A stretch of 22,109 bases of DNA from Brachionus plicatilis (Eukaryota > Rotifera > Eurotatoria > Ploima > Brachionidae): the NCBI GenBank assembly GCA_010279815.1, contig QEOQ01000345.1, forward strand, positions 735,514-757,622. Direction: 5' to 3'. A program made the translations under genes and the position numbers. Positions 1 to 9,530 of this stretch are shown here, one piece after another; the first letter of the stretch is position 1, and the number at the start of each line of letters is the position of its first letter. The notes below the pieces were generated by a model that worked only from the letters and a program-made list of their open reading frames with translations, made no database searches and was not told where the DNA came from.

Positions 1-341
1 AAAATGTTCAAAAAAATATACTGAGTAGCGTTGCTATCAGATTTTGACCAATCAACACAATTCTTTATACATTTTCTGGACTATTTTTATACACTATACT
101 CGGCAAAAGAAAAAAGTTGCCCGATGTTTTTAACGAATAGTATGTAGGAATACTATGCGGTAAAGGATTTAAGAGTTAATTTGTAGCTAAATATTTAAAA
201 AAATTAATCAAATTTTTCAAAATTTTTAAACCAATTTTTACAATACCTTTTATCTTCAAATTAAAATTTATCATTTGAAATTTTATTAAATAATTTAAAA
301 ACTTAGAAAAAAATATAAAAAAATTAAATTTTTTAAATAAA
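1..341. other. 3' flank of COG2, no gene seen
   Basis: This is AT-rich sequence after the COG2 stop. It holds the probable COG2 poly(A) signal (minus-strand AATAAA, 287-282) and a short hairpin with arms ATAGTAT/ATACTAT near 138-157. Nothing coding is recognised. Confidence 0.5.
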
Positions 342-3300
342 CTAAATCAAATTTGTTTCGTTTTTTTCATCAATAGCTTGTTGATTGGAATTGTTATCTT
401 GTTTTAAAATAGCATAAGGCTCAACCAATTTGAATAAAGATTCATAATTGCTTTCTCCTTTGGAACCAAATTCGGATTCCAAAAGCTGACCGAACTTTAC
501 AATATCCAAATAAATCTGAACACGAATCTTATCATCATCACTAACCAAATTTGAGTGTGCTAGACTGTTACTCAACTTGTTTTTTTGCTTAACTCGCTGA
601 AGTTTTTTCAAGCTGTCCTCCATTTTTCGCACAGAGTCTAGAAGATCGCTGGCTATAGACTGATAACTAATGCACACTGAATCAACTATATTTAGGACGC
701 ATTTCTTGACTATTTCATTTTGTTCATCACTTTTATCCTTGCCTGAATATGTAGCTTTAAAGGATCTAATGGAACCAACAGCGTCATTAACATATTGCAG
801 CGAACTCTCAGGTCTATTTCTGTTGGTTCGCCTATACAACCTTGGTATGTCAATCGCCGACCTCAATTGAACCAAACACTTCTGAATTATAGTCTTGGAC
901 ACAAAATCAATCAAAAAAACCTCCAATTCTTTTAGCATTTGAATCGAGAAGTTAAAAGCTTCCTTCAGGGAACTTATGGGCACATTTTGAGAACAAGCTC
1001 TGATTACAGGTGCTATAACACCATCGAATACATTTGGCAGTTTAAACTCGTATAATTGATGCAAATCGTGAAGGACATTAAAACTGGTGTCCAAATCACT
1101 GCTAAAGTCGACTTGGCTCTCTGCTTTGTCCAACTGTTCTATCTTGGAGCGTGTCAGACTATTGAAAAAGCTGGTGTATCTGTTGATTATCTGTAGATTA
1201 AGTCTCCAAAATTGTGGAAGTAGACATTTAAGAAAACAAGTTTGCTCGGACCATATGAAATCTATTTTTTTTAATAGACTTTCAGTGATATTCAAGCAGA
1301 GGTTGTCTGGTTTGTCCGGGTTTGTATGCGAATAGTTTATCAAATCCGACTCGAATTGATACACTATTTCTTGAAATCTAATCTGATAGTAGACTTGAAT
1401 GGGCCATTTCTTGGTAAAGTATTTGAAAGACTGGGACTGATTGAAGTTTATGTGAAAATTTTTGTCAATTTTGTGACATTTGGATTCGAATTTGGCTATA
1501 AAGTCAAATGATTGCTTGAAATTTTGATGGAATAAATCGGCATCTGATGCCGAGAAAATAGAGCTCATGTCGTATTCAATTTTGGAAAGTATGCACGACC
1601 ATACTGAGTTAATTAAAAAGTCAAAACTATTATTAATTAATTTGGCCGAATGATTGTTTTTGTTTTCTTCATTTGATCCACTTTTTAAATTAATAAATTC
1701 TTATTTTATTTTATTAAATGAAATTTATTGTTTATAAAAAAAAATATTTTTGTTAGTTATTACATTTCAACCAAAGACTTTTTTTTTCAACTACTATGTC
1801 TAAAAAAACTTGTATAGTTATGGCAAAACTTCTAGATGCTATTTATTAGAAGCTTGCGATTTATTCATTGATTTTTCTTGATATATATTTTAAGAATCTC
1901 TCCCAAATTTTATTTTAAGAGTTCAATTTTATGACATAATGAACAAAAAAACTGAAATTTTCCAAAAAACATTTATTCTTTCATAAATTTCATAATTTTT
2001 CTTTATAAATATGTTTTTTTTCAAATTCGGAGACAGTGCCTAAATCAACAATTTAATTAATTTTACAAAATTTGTCTTATCTGATGTATCAAAAAAAAAC
2101 TCTACATTTCTTACCTCTTCTTACTTAATTTTATTTACAATTACAATTTTTGATAAAATTTGGGAAAATTAATTTTACTAAAATATTTCTAATGAAAATA
2201 TAGCTCATCAACGTAGAATTCAAAGTTATTCAAATAGACTTAAAATCAAAAAATTTTAAAGGGCTTTGTTTTTGTAACCACATTTAAAAAAGCCTCAGTA
2301 GTAATTAATTTCTATTAATTATAAAAATTGATTAATAATTATAATTTTTCTTCTTAAAATTTAAATAAGTCTATTTAAATAACTTTGAATTTTAATTTGA
2401 TAATTTAATTTTCATTACAAAATTTTGCCAAAAACTGTGTAATTTTTCGTAAAATTAAGCAAGAAAAGGTAATAAATGTTGAAATTTATTTTTTTTCAAT
2501 AAAATTAGTTAAAAATTTTGGGAAAAAAGTCAATTTTACAATTTTTTTACCAAAAACGTAATTTTTTTTGCCGTAAGTATTTTGAAACTATATTACTAAA
2601 AGTTACGTATTTTAATGTAAGCTAACCGAGATCATTTTAATATAATTCCGACTAATATTCACTTAAGATTACGGAAACCTACTAAAAATAATGAAAAATT
2701 ACGTAATTTAGCCAGTTATGGGTCTTTTTTAAAATCACTGTGTATCTTTTACCAAAAATCTGAATATCAAAGCATTACCTATTATGTATCTGGCTGACAA
2801 TAAGAAAAAATTCTTCCTGAGAGTCCATGAGGTCGAGAATTTTCTCATAGACACCATCCAATTTGTGTATATTATTTTGTAAGTATTCTTCATTGATGAA
2901 CTGATCAAGATAAGGCTCGACTACATATTGAGTGTACAGCTGTTCGGCATGCTTTTCTTTGCCTAATAAAGAATAACTTTTGAGCACATGCTTTAGTTGA
3001 TGTTTGTTGTCCGAGAAGGAAATTTTGTGCCAATTGGTAACACAATCAATGAACAAATCTCGCATAATATTCTCCAATACTTGACTTAACTTGTCAATAT
3101 CCTGTGTCAAAATGGTCGACTTGTCCTCTCCAGCACAGATACTAAGTGAATTCTTAAGCTGACAAAACTCAAATGCTATTCTTTGGACATGGTCTCCATT
3201 TATCTTTCTTTAGACAAAATTTATCAAGGCATTAAGCACTAGCTTTAAGCTTACTGTGAGGCATTTGGGTTTCCTATCATTTCATTAGTGACTTTGAGAG

Positions 3301-3782
3301 ATCGTTGCCAATTCATTAAAAGCTTAAGAACGATTCTTCTCTTTTCGATTAGAAGTTTTTCATTTAATTTCGACATTATTTGTCCTATTTCAGTATCCAA
3401 AGAATTCCTAACACTGTCCACATCGGATTTGATGCTGTCCAAAGGATTCTTTAAGTCGTTTATTACTTTTTCCAAATCGACCAAGTTGGTTGACAGGTTG
3501 ACAAAATCTGGGTAGTCTTTGTTAATCAAATCGCTCATTGACATTTCGAGAACTTTTAAAAATATTGCCAGATCATCGCGCAAACGTTCCAAAGAGTACT
3601 CTTTTTTGTAGTGGGAAACAAAGGCATCGACATCGAAATTTTTCTGGTCATTGCTCAAAATTAAAATTGGGAAAAGTTAAAATTTGAAAATGGCTTACTG
3701 CGTAGAATACGTCTTTTGGAAAACAAAGACTGCTTTCATAATTGTGTAAATACTGACCCGTCGATTTTATGCTCTCTGACAT
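342..3782 (-). CDS. COG2: Conserved oligomeric Golgi complex subunit 2 (COG2), four exons, complete
   Basis: COG2 is a subunit of the COG tethering complex at the Golgi, which guides retrograde intra-Golgi vesicles. I assign exons (minus strand) 3782-3699, 3643-3255, 3207-2779 and 1680-342. They total 2241 nt, or 746 aa plus stop, close to the length of animal COG2. All introns are GT-AG and the phases agree. The start ATG at 3782 is preceded in frame by TAA at 3791. Exon 1 ends in CFPKDVFYA and joins KNFDVDAF, matching the usual CFxKDxF...FDVDxF start of COG2. LRDDL and NKDYPDFVNLSTNLV (N-terminal COG2 domain, about residues 40-85) follow. Later come KKWPIQVYYQIRFQEI (391-406) and IPRLYRRTN (579-587), then the C-terminal DUF3510-type region with KMEDSLKKL and DDDKIRVQ. 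The alignment with known COG2 proteins is from memory of the family. A minus-strand AATAAA lies at 287-282. The identification is very secure; intron boundaries are deduced from frame and homology. Confidence 0.96.
1681..2778 (-). other. COG2 intron 3 (1098 nt), host of a MITE-like repeat
   Basis: The donor is AATAG|GTAATG and the acceptor TTAAAAAG|TGGATC, phase 2. The downstream exon opens with GSNEEN and then SFDFLINSVW, which fits the family's YDFLVNSVW segment. This intron is about twenty times longer than the other two. It is more than 75% A/T by eye and contains the inverted repeat annotated at 2191-2416. No coding sequence was seen inside it. Confidence 0.88.
2191..2416. repeat. MITE-like inverted repeat inside COG2 intron 3
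   Basis: The left arm (about 2191-2242) and right arm (about 2366-2416) are inverted copies. The inner part, CAAAGTTATTCAAATAGACT on the left, recurs as its reverse complement on the right with one mismatch. The outer half of each arm is more diverged. The loop is about 120 nt with no ORF. I could not define a target duplication. A non-autonomous DNA transposon remnant is the likeliest reading. Confidence 0.7.
3208..3254 (-). other. COG2 intron 2 (47 nt, GT-AG)
   Basis: The donor is CA|GTAAGC and the acceptor TCTAAAG|AAAG, phase 2. Splicing removes an in-frame TAA at 3253-3251 and restores a frame reading KINGDHVQRIAFEF, which matches the (L/V)xRIAxEF segment of COG2. Confidence 0.9.
3644..3698 (-). 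other. COG2 intron 1 (55 nt, GT-AG)
   Basis: The donor is GTAAGCC after the codon GCA, and the acceptor is GACCAG before AAAAATTTC, phase 0. An earlier AG at TTTTGAG would break the frame. Using CAG gives a protein join that lines up without a gap with the COG2 family. Confidence 0.85.
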
Positions 3783-5094
3783 TTTTTTTTATAAATATGG
3801 TATTGTTTAAAAAATTTTGTGAATTTTTAATTTTGCTATTATTTGACGTGGTTCAAAAATTATAATTTTTTTGAATTTCAAAATTAAATTTACTTAAGAT
3901 ATAATTTTAATTTTAATTTTTGTTTTAAATTTTAACTTGTATTGAAGAATAAGCTAAATAATTCACAATATTAACCAAGAATGCCAAATCAATTTCTTTA
4001 ATTCTTTTGATCAAAATATATTTATTTAGGAAAATTGGTTTTTGTGAAAAAAAATAAATTTTAACTTGACCAATATTGAATTATTTTTCGATTTAGATTA
4101 AAAATTAAAAATAAAAAAAATAAAGTTAAAAAATTTACTACATATATACAATGTTGCTGCGATTAGTGGATTTTGGGCAATTTAACGTTAATTGATGTAA
4201 ATTTACGTAAAATTATTTATTGATAACAATAAGATTTATAGATAAAGAAATTAAATGAAATAGTATCCATAAATTAGATTTCAAATGAATATTATGAAAT
4301 AATTACTCTGGTCATAGTTAGATCCAGTGTAATTATTTAGCAAATCATGATTTCTTTAAAAAAAATCTTAAAACAGAATTAAAAATAAGAACTTTTCGAA
4401 AATGTTCAAATAACACCGCTCGCGAAAAAACCTTGATAATCGCGATCACTCGAGCGACGAATCGAACGAAATAGCTTTCGATCCACAACACTACTCTCAG
4501 GCACAATAGCTGTATTCACCAAAATCTTTTTAATAAAATGTAATGTTTTTATATTTTTTCTTTTGAAAATTAATTAGTTAAATGATAATTTGCGTGAAAA
4601 ATTTTACGAACATATTTATTAAATAAGAAAATTTGAATAATTATTCAATTTAATAAGTTACTAAAAGTTACATTTATTCAAAATTTTTATTATTTTTTGT
4701 ATAATTTTTCAGAAGACCTTTTAAAGAATTAAAGAAATATAATTGTGAAATTCTACCAAAATTTACAAAAAACGTTTTGGGAAAAAAAAATTATTAAATA
4801 TAAGAATATTTTGAATTTTTTTAGTTTATTCTTATTTTTTTAATCACTTACAGATTCTCTAAAAATACCTTGCAAACTACCCCATGATATTTAAAAAAAA
4901 CAATGGGGCATTTATTTGAAAAATAAATTTTTTCAAAAAATTTCAAAAATACAAATATTTACTGAGCTGAGGTTAAAAATATTAAAGCTATAAAAAAGAC
5001 TCCTTCTTGAATCTGATTAGCATTATCATATGGAAATTTTTACATGTTAATCCGGACAGCAAGAACTAAATTAATTAATAAAAGTTAATTAATT
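3783..5094. other. Intergenic region upstream of COG2, no gene seen
   Basis: This very AT-rich region should contain the COG2 promoter at its left end. A GC-richer patch around 4415-4495, with several CG dinucleotides, stands out from its surroundings. I find no ORF with coding character there on either strand. No TATA box or other motif could be singled out because of the base composition. Confidence 0.4.
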
Positions 5095-5465
5095 ATGCAA
5101 TGTTCTCGAACCATTTCAAGTATTTGCTGTCTCAAATCTCGCTCATATGGTGATTTTTTCATCTCATAATTATCAAGTTGATACTTTAAACTCAAGTTTT
5201 TTTTACCTTAGTGAATCATCTTTCATTTTTTTTAACTCATTGACCAATTGTTTGTCTATTCCAAAAAAGCATTAAAATCTTGATGAAGTACAAGAGTCTT
5301 AAAAATCATGTATTAATGATAATAGCTCGGTATCGTCAGAAAACAATAAACTAAGATTTCTTGAAGCGTTTTCTAGGTCGTTTATAATAACAAAGAAATA
5401 AGCCCAAAACGGATCCCTAAGGCACTTGTAGTATGCTTCCAACTTGATATGGCTACTCCTAAAAA
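5095..5465 (-). pseudogene. Decayed non-LTR retrotransposon reverse transcriptase fragment
   Basis: Read on the minus strand in shifting frames, this stretch retains the order of motifs typical of LINE-type reverse transcriptases. VP-stop-GSVLG at 5425-5402 corresponds to the usual VPQGSVLG, with CAG changed to TAG. Then comes INDLENASRNLSLLFSDDT (polymerase box FxDDT, SDD at about 5340-5332). Last is YQLDNYEMKKSPYERDL (about 5185-5135), typical of the segment after the palm. At least one frameshift lies between the first two motifs (they are 82 nt apart), and there are several stops. No 5' end, endonuclease or poly(A) tail was found. Identification as an RT relic is firm; the clade is not assigned. 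Confidence 0.82.
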
Positions 5466-5660
5466 AACTCTTTGAGAACGATTTTAAAGAAAGGTATTTA
5501 TCAAACTTAATAATTTATCATCAAATCCATTTTCATTATTTAGATCTAAATTTTTTATTCAAAAAAAAATTAAAATGAAAATTAATTTTAAAAGTTAATA
5601 AAGAATAAAATGATTTGTTTGCGTTGATTTACATTTTTAAAAATATTTTTGACAGATTTA

Positions 5661-5799
5661 CAGTACAATTTAAAACTGACTTGTACATTTCTTTTCCTCA
5701 ACTCTTCCTAAAGGAAAAGTGGGGAAAGGAAAAGTCGAGGAAGAGTTGAGGAAGAGTCGAAGAACAAAATGCGTACAAGTTAGTTTTATGAGTGTACTG
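5661..5799. mobile_element. 139-bp MITE with TA target duplication
   Basis: The ends are CAGTACA... and ...TGTACTG, flanked by TA on both sides (5659-5660 and 5800-5801). The inverted ends share a TAAAACT(G/A)ACTTGTAC segment. A second inner palindrome, CCTCAACTCTTCCT/AGGAAGAGTTGAGG, fills the middle with purine-rich repeats. The size, TA duplication and CAGT start are typical of Tc1/mariner-derived MITEs. Confidence 0.8.
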
Positions 5800-6236
5800 T
5801 AGCTTTATGAGTCGTTTTTTATGTTTCACTTTTTTAATTCATTTTTAATTATCATCCTGAAAGATTTAAGTTTAATTTTAGTCATTCAGAAATTACTAAA
5901 ATTATCGGAAATTTTGGTCAAAATAGTCAATAATGTAAGTCAATTAAAATACAAGTTTTTTTTCACCAAATTTTTAAAAAAGTATCCTGAATCTACCATA
6001 ATTATTGATATTTTGCTGTATTAATTTTATTTAATTGCTTTTATTGGTGTCAATATATATGATTTTAAAACCAATTTCAATTTTTAAAATCTTATATATT
6101 GTAATTATTAGTTCAATTATTTCTTAAAATTTAGCCTCCAAAAAATAACTCAACAAATCTTCAAACAATACACTGTTAAAATGGAAATTTAATTTAAGAA
6201 GACAAAAAGAGCTTTTTCATTTTTAAAACCACTATT
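5800..6236. other. 3' flank of the TIR gene, no gene seen
   Basis: AT-rich sequence with several minus-strand AATAAA hexamers (for example near 6025 and 6042) that could terminate the TIR gene. The 67-codon plus-strand open frame at 5821 is low-complexity Phe/Ile/Leu/Lys and looks fortuitous. Confidence 0.4.
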
Positions 6237-8042
6237 TTATTTAAGTTCGATCAATTTTTTAAGGCAAAAAGTAAATTTTAGCATTGAATGTGCATCTATT
6301 TGATTTCTGTTTAACAATTGAAAATAAAATTCCGGTGCGTCACGTCTCATTTCATACAATTGCTGCAGAATTGCTCCATCAGATATATTAATCTTATCTA
6401 AAATAAGCATATTTATTTGGTTTAGATCAAACCATTCTTCGACTTTGGCCCGATCCCATGTTTCAATTGAACATTTTTCCTTGCTTCCACTTCCATTTTT
6501 TGGCCCATTTTCCACTGAAACTGTGACCAAACTATCAAGCTCATGCTTAAGTCTTTTGATGCATTCCTCAAAGGAATATTTGATAAAATTTACATTCATT
6601 TTATCTTTTTGTATGATCCCGAGCCAGCCTTGCACATTCTCATAGCCTTTCTGCATTATCAAAGGAATAATTGGTTTTCCAAGACGAAAGGCGTATGTGG
6701 CCTCAGCTTGACAAAATTCGGACAACCGATATTTTTCGGTAACACAAATCAGCACACAAAAGCTCATTTCAACCGCTTTTGCCATCGAGTCCAGACTCGA
6801 TCCATGAATTCTCTCAACATCTATCCAAACCTGTAGACCCATTTGTTCAAGCTGTTTTTTTATTCTCAGACACAAGTGTCTTGATGCCGAATTATAACTG
6901 ATCATTACATGATCGCACTTTATTTTCGCTTCTCTTTTCAGATATTTTTTCATATTCCACAAAATTTGCTCGCACATCTTTGCCGCACTTTCTTTTTGCT
7001 TCACTCGTTCTTTCAGGTAGTCAATAAATTGCTGGTCACTTTCAAGAAAACTGGCTATCTCTGGGTCAAATGACAACTGTGTGTACACCTTTAAACAACA
7101 TTGTGACTCATATGCGTTTCCTTTCGAGAGAATATTGAATAAAATTTTGGAAAAATTTTTCCCAAAATAAATTTTTTGCCTCAGTTTGTCATTGACTGCC
7201 AATTTGAATAAGCCCCTAATGTAGACATCGATTGATGTCAATATTGTGTTATCTAAAATGCAGTGTATTTCAACTTGTTTGGCACAATTGTCTTGGATTT
7301 TTTGCCGCATGCAGCGATTTATTTTATTCTGGTCAAATTGTTCGGATACTTTGACAAGCTGGTTTTGCAGGTAGTCCACAATTTGGTGCAGCTCCTCCAT
7401 GGATTCTATTTCTTTGTCACTAGCTATTTCTGTTATGGTCAAAAAGGCGTCTAGTTTAGCGCTTGGTTTTAAAGTGGCCAATTTTAATAGCACACTGACG
7501 ATGTCTTGGTCATACCATACTTTTGAATTGTTCTCTGAGGTTTCACTTAAATTATACAAACTTCGAACCAGGTCATCTATCAGATCGATTTGTTCAATGT
7601 CAATTATTTTGATAGTATGTGTTTTTGAAAATAAAACATTGTCTTTGAGAAGTAATGCTAGAGCTTTTAGGCCATTGTGTTTGACAAACTTTTGGGAAAA
7701 TTTTACAGAATTGCAATAGATAAAATTTATGATAGATAAACACAGATAAATAATTGTAATATTTCGATCACTTTGATTCTTAATTGAATTTATATCTACT
7801 ATACTTATTGGATCTATGTCGGATTTGTTTTGGTGAATTTTTAACAAAATATTTGATAAGAGAAGATGAATTTTTTTCTTTATTGAAATTTTGTTTGCTG
7901 TAAAAAAGTAAATAAATTGTTTTATCCGAAAAAGTGTCTTGAGAGCTTCGTCATCTCTGAGAATATCGTCTATTTTGTAATTTGAGAGAAAATCAATTGA
8001 TTCGATTATTATTGCATTGGCATCAGCTTCTTTATTTTCCAT
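6237..8042 (-). CDS. ARM-like/TIR/SAM-like domain protein, probable NAD-cleaving signalling enzyme
   Basis: This is a single uninterrupted frame of 601 aa. The ATG at 8042 is preceded in frame by a TGA nine nt upstream. Residues about 15-370 are helical and Leu/Ile-rich with armadillo-like pieces (YNLSETSENNSK, FLTITEIASDKE). Residues 376-500 form a TIR domain: HVMISYN (378-384, first strand), VWIDVERIHGSS (BB loop, 405-416), SEFCQAEATYAF (441-452) and KPIIPLI (456-462). Glu447 occupies the position of the catalytic Glu of SARM1-type TIR NADases. Residues about 525-600 resemble a SAM domain (W529, KVEEWF, INISDGAILQQL). SARM1 has ARM-SAM-SAM-TIR; here the TIR precedes the SAM, an order seen in TIR proteins of rotifers and some other invertebrates. 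Likely cytosolic; no signal peptide or membrane segment is visible. Enzyme activity is inferred, not shown. A minus-strand AATAAA overlaps the stop. Confidence 0.88.
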   Translation of the reverse strand: MENKEADANAIIIESIDFLSNYKIDDILRDDEALKTLFRIKQFIYFFTANKISIKKKIHLLLSNILLKIHQNKSDIDPISIVDINSIKNQSDRNITIIYLCLSIINFIYCNSVKFSQKFVKHNGLKALALLLKDNVLFSKTHTIKIIDIEQIDLIDDLVRSLYNLSETSENNSKVWYDQDIVSVLLKLATLKPSAKLDAFLTITEIASDKEIESMEELHQIVDYLQNQLVKVSEQFDQNKINRCMRQKIQDNCAKQVEIHCILDNTILTSIDVYIRGLFKLAVNDKLRQKIYFGKNFSKILFNILSKGNAYESQCCLKVYTQLSFDPEIASFLESDQQFIDYLKERVKQKESAAKMCEQILWNMKKYLKREAKIKCDHVMISYNSASRHLCLRIKKQLEQMGLQVWIDVERIHGSSLDSMAKAVEMSFCVLICVTEKYRLSEFCQAEATYAFRLGKPIIPLIMQKGYENVQGWLGIIQKDKMNVNFIKYSFEECIKRLKHELDSLVTVSVENGPKNGSGSKEKCSIETWDRAKVEEWFDLNQINMLILDKINISDGAILQQLYEMRRDAPEFYFQLLNRNQIDAHSMLKFTFCLKKLIELK

Positions 8043-8218
8043 TTTAGTTCAGGTGTAATTCAGATATTTTTTCTACCATGTAAATAATTACCAAGGTTAC
8101 CAAAAAATTAAAGTAAAAAAAAATTCGAAAAATTTTCAAGCTTATTTTTCAAGATATCTTATTATTTCATTTTTAGATTAACTTTTTTTATAATATAATT
8201 TTGAAATATAAAAAAATG
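8043..8218. other. Upstream region of the TIR gene
   Basis: A short AT-rich stretch lies between the TIR start codon and the foldback element at 8219. Any TIR promoter must lie here or inside the element. No specific motif was recognised. Confidence 0.35.
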
Positions 8219-8764
8219 ATTTTTTAAGGAATAGCTGTTTTAAGGCATCTTGAAGTAGAAGATCAATTCAAAATATCATTTCAATTGAAAGAGTTTATCT
8301 TTAGATATTAAAATTAATCTTTAAATTTATTTAAATAATTTTAATGTAATATGATTTACATGATGTGTAGATTAAAAAAAATCTTTTCTAAATTTATTGA
8401 TAAAATCGATTTTAAAATTTAATTTTTTATAAATTGATTTTTTGTAGAGTTTATTTTGAAATTTTTTATTTCAAAAGTATTTGGATTTAGCACACAAAAT
8501 TAAAATAAAACATTAAAAATGAATTTCAAATATTAAAATTCCAAATAAGTAATAAAATAAAAAGATCGATCTTTTCTACAGATATTTTTGGAATATTTTT
8601 TTTTATTTTTTAAATCTACATAACATGTAAAGCTTTTTACTTTAAAAATTTTTCAATTAATTCAAACATTAATTTTAATATCAAATGAAAAAACTCTTTG
8701 AATTGAAATGATATATTGAATTGATCATAAACTTCAAGATGCCGTTTTAACATACTTAAAAAAT
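8219..8764. mobile_element. Foldback-type element, arms about 175 bp
   Basis: The left arm (about 8219-8395) and right arm (about 8590-8764) are inverted copies. Both start ATTTTTTAAG and share GGCATCTTGAAG, GATCAATTCAA, ATATCATTTCAATT, GATATTAAAATTAAT and a later ACATG(A/T)(T)ATGTAGATT block. By eye the arms are roughly 75-80% identical. The loop is about 190 bp and non-coding. No target duplication could be fixed because the flanks are A/T runs. It sits about 180 bp upstream of the TIR gene. Confidence 0.8.
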
Positions 8765-9239
8765 CTTTACAATATACCTAATAATCTTTTCAGTATATTA
8801 ATTTGTTTAAAAAAATCCACAATCCTACAAAAATAATTAATTTTCATATCACATCCTTATCAAATCGGTTAAAAAAAAATGTAAACAATTCACATCAAAA
8901 TTTTCTAAGATCGAGTATTTCAAGAAAAAAATTTACTTATTGACTGGAAATTAAAATTTTGGAAAAATTTAAATGGATGCTAATTTTGAAATTAGTAATT
9001 GCAGACATTGGCCAAAAGCGCAGTAGTTAAAAAAGCTCTAAAATTTATGGTGAGGGAATAATAAAAGTTATCTAATCAAATTTTTATTTTACTTTAAATT
9101 TTTTGGTAAAGCTGAGTTGTCTTAAACATTATGTAAGAATTTTGTTAATTTAAAAATTTTATTTTATTTTCTAAATAAATGACTAAGATGATAAGAATTT
9201 AGAATGTAAAACAGGAAAATTTAAGATTATTAAAATTTA
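8765..9239. other. Non-coding AT-rich spacer, no gene seen
   Basis: No open frame with coding character was seen on either strand and no repeat was recognised. Confidence 0.35.
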
Positions 9240-9530
9240 ATGTGTTTAAAAGTTAAAGTATGTTAAAAAATTTTTTGGGTTTACTGAAAATGAAATGTTG
9301 AAAATACTCCTAGGCATATTGTTCACTAATAATTATTAAAACGAATGATGGTCCTGATGTACTCACCAGCTTGTGTGATCTTTTTTGGCAAAGGTATTTG
9401 TTAAATTCATTGAATGCAATTCTGCATGAATTTGAACTGTAATGTATCATTTTAAGAATAGTGAACATTTTAAAACAACATACCTAGAAATCTTTTTTAC
9501 AAACTTTAACTTTTAAACATTCTTAATGCT
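9240..9530. repeat. Diverged inverted repeat, arms about 80 bp
   Basis: TGTTTAAAAGTTAAAG at 9243-9258 recurs as its reverse complement near 9506-9521. The inner blocks CCTAGGCATATTGTTCACTA (left) and the reverse complement of TAGTGAACA...ACATACCTAGA (right) also pair. Identity is lower than in the 8219 element, so this looks like an older foldback or MITE copy. Confidence 0.6.

Noticed and set aside
670..1511. Plus-strand open frames over the COG2 last exon
   Set aside because: They are antisense shadows of a clearly identified COG2 exon.
3288..3515. Plus-strand 75-codon frame
   Set aside because: Antisense to COG2 exon 2, with no independent support.
5821..6024. 67-codon plus-strand frame
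   Set aside because: Low-complexity Phe/Ile/Leu/Lys composition typical of random AT-rich sequence.
6445..7719. Plus-strand frames opposite the TIR gene
   Set aside because: They lie wholly antisense to the 601-codon frame and lack recognisable domains.
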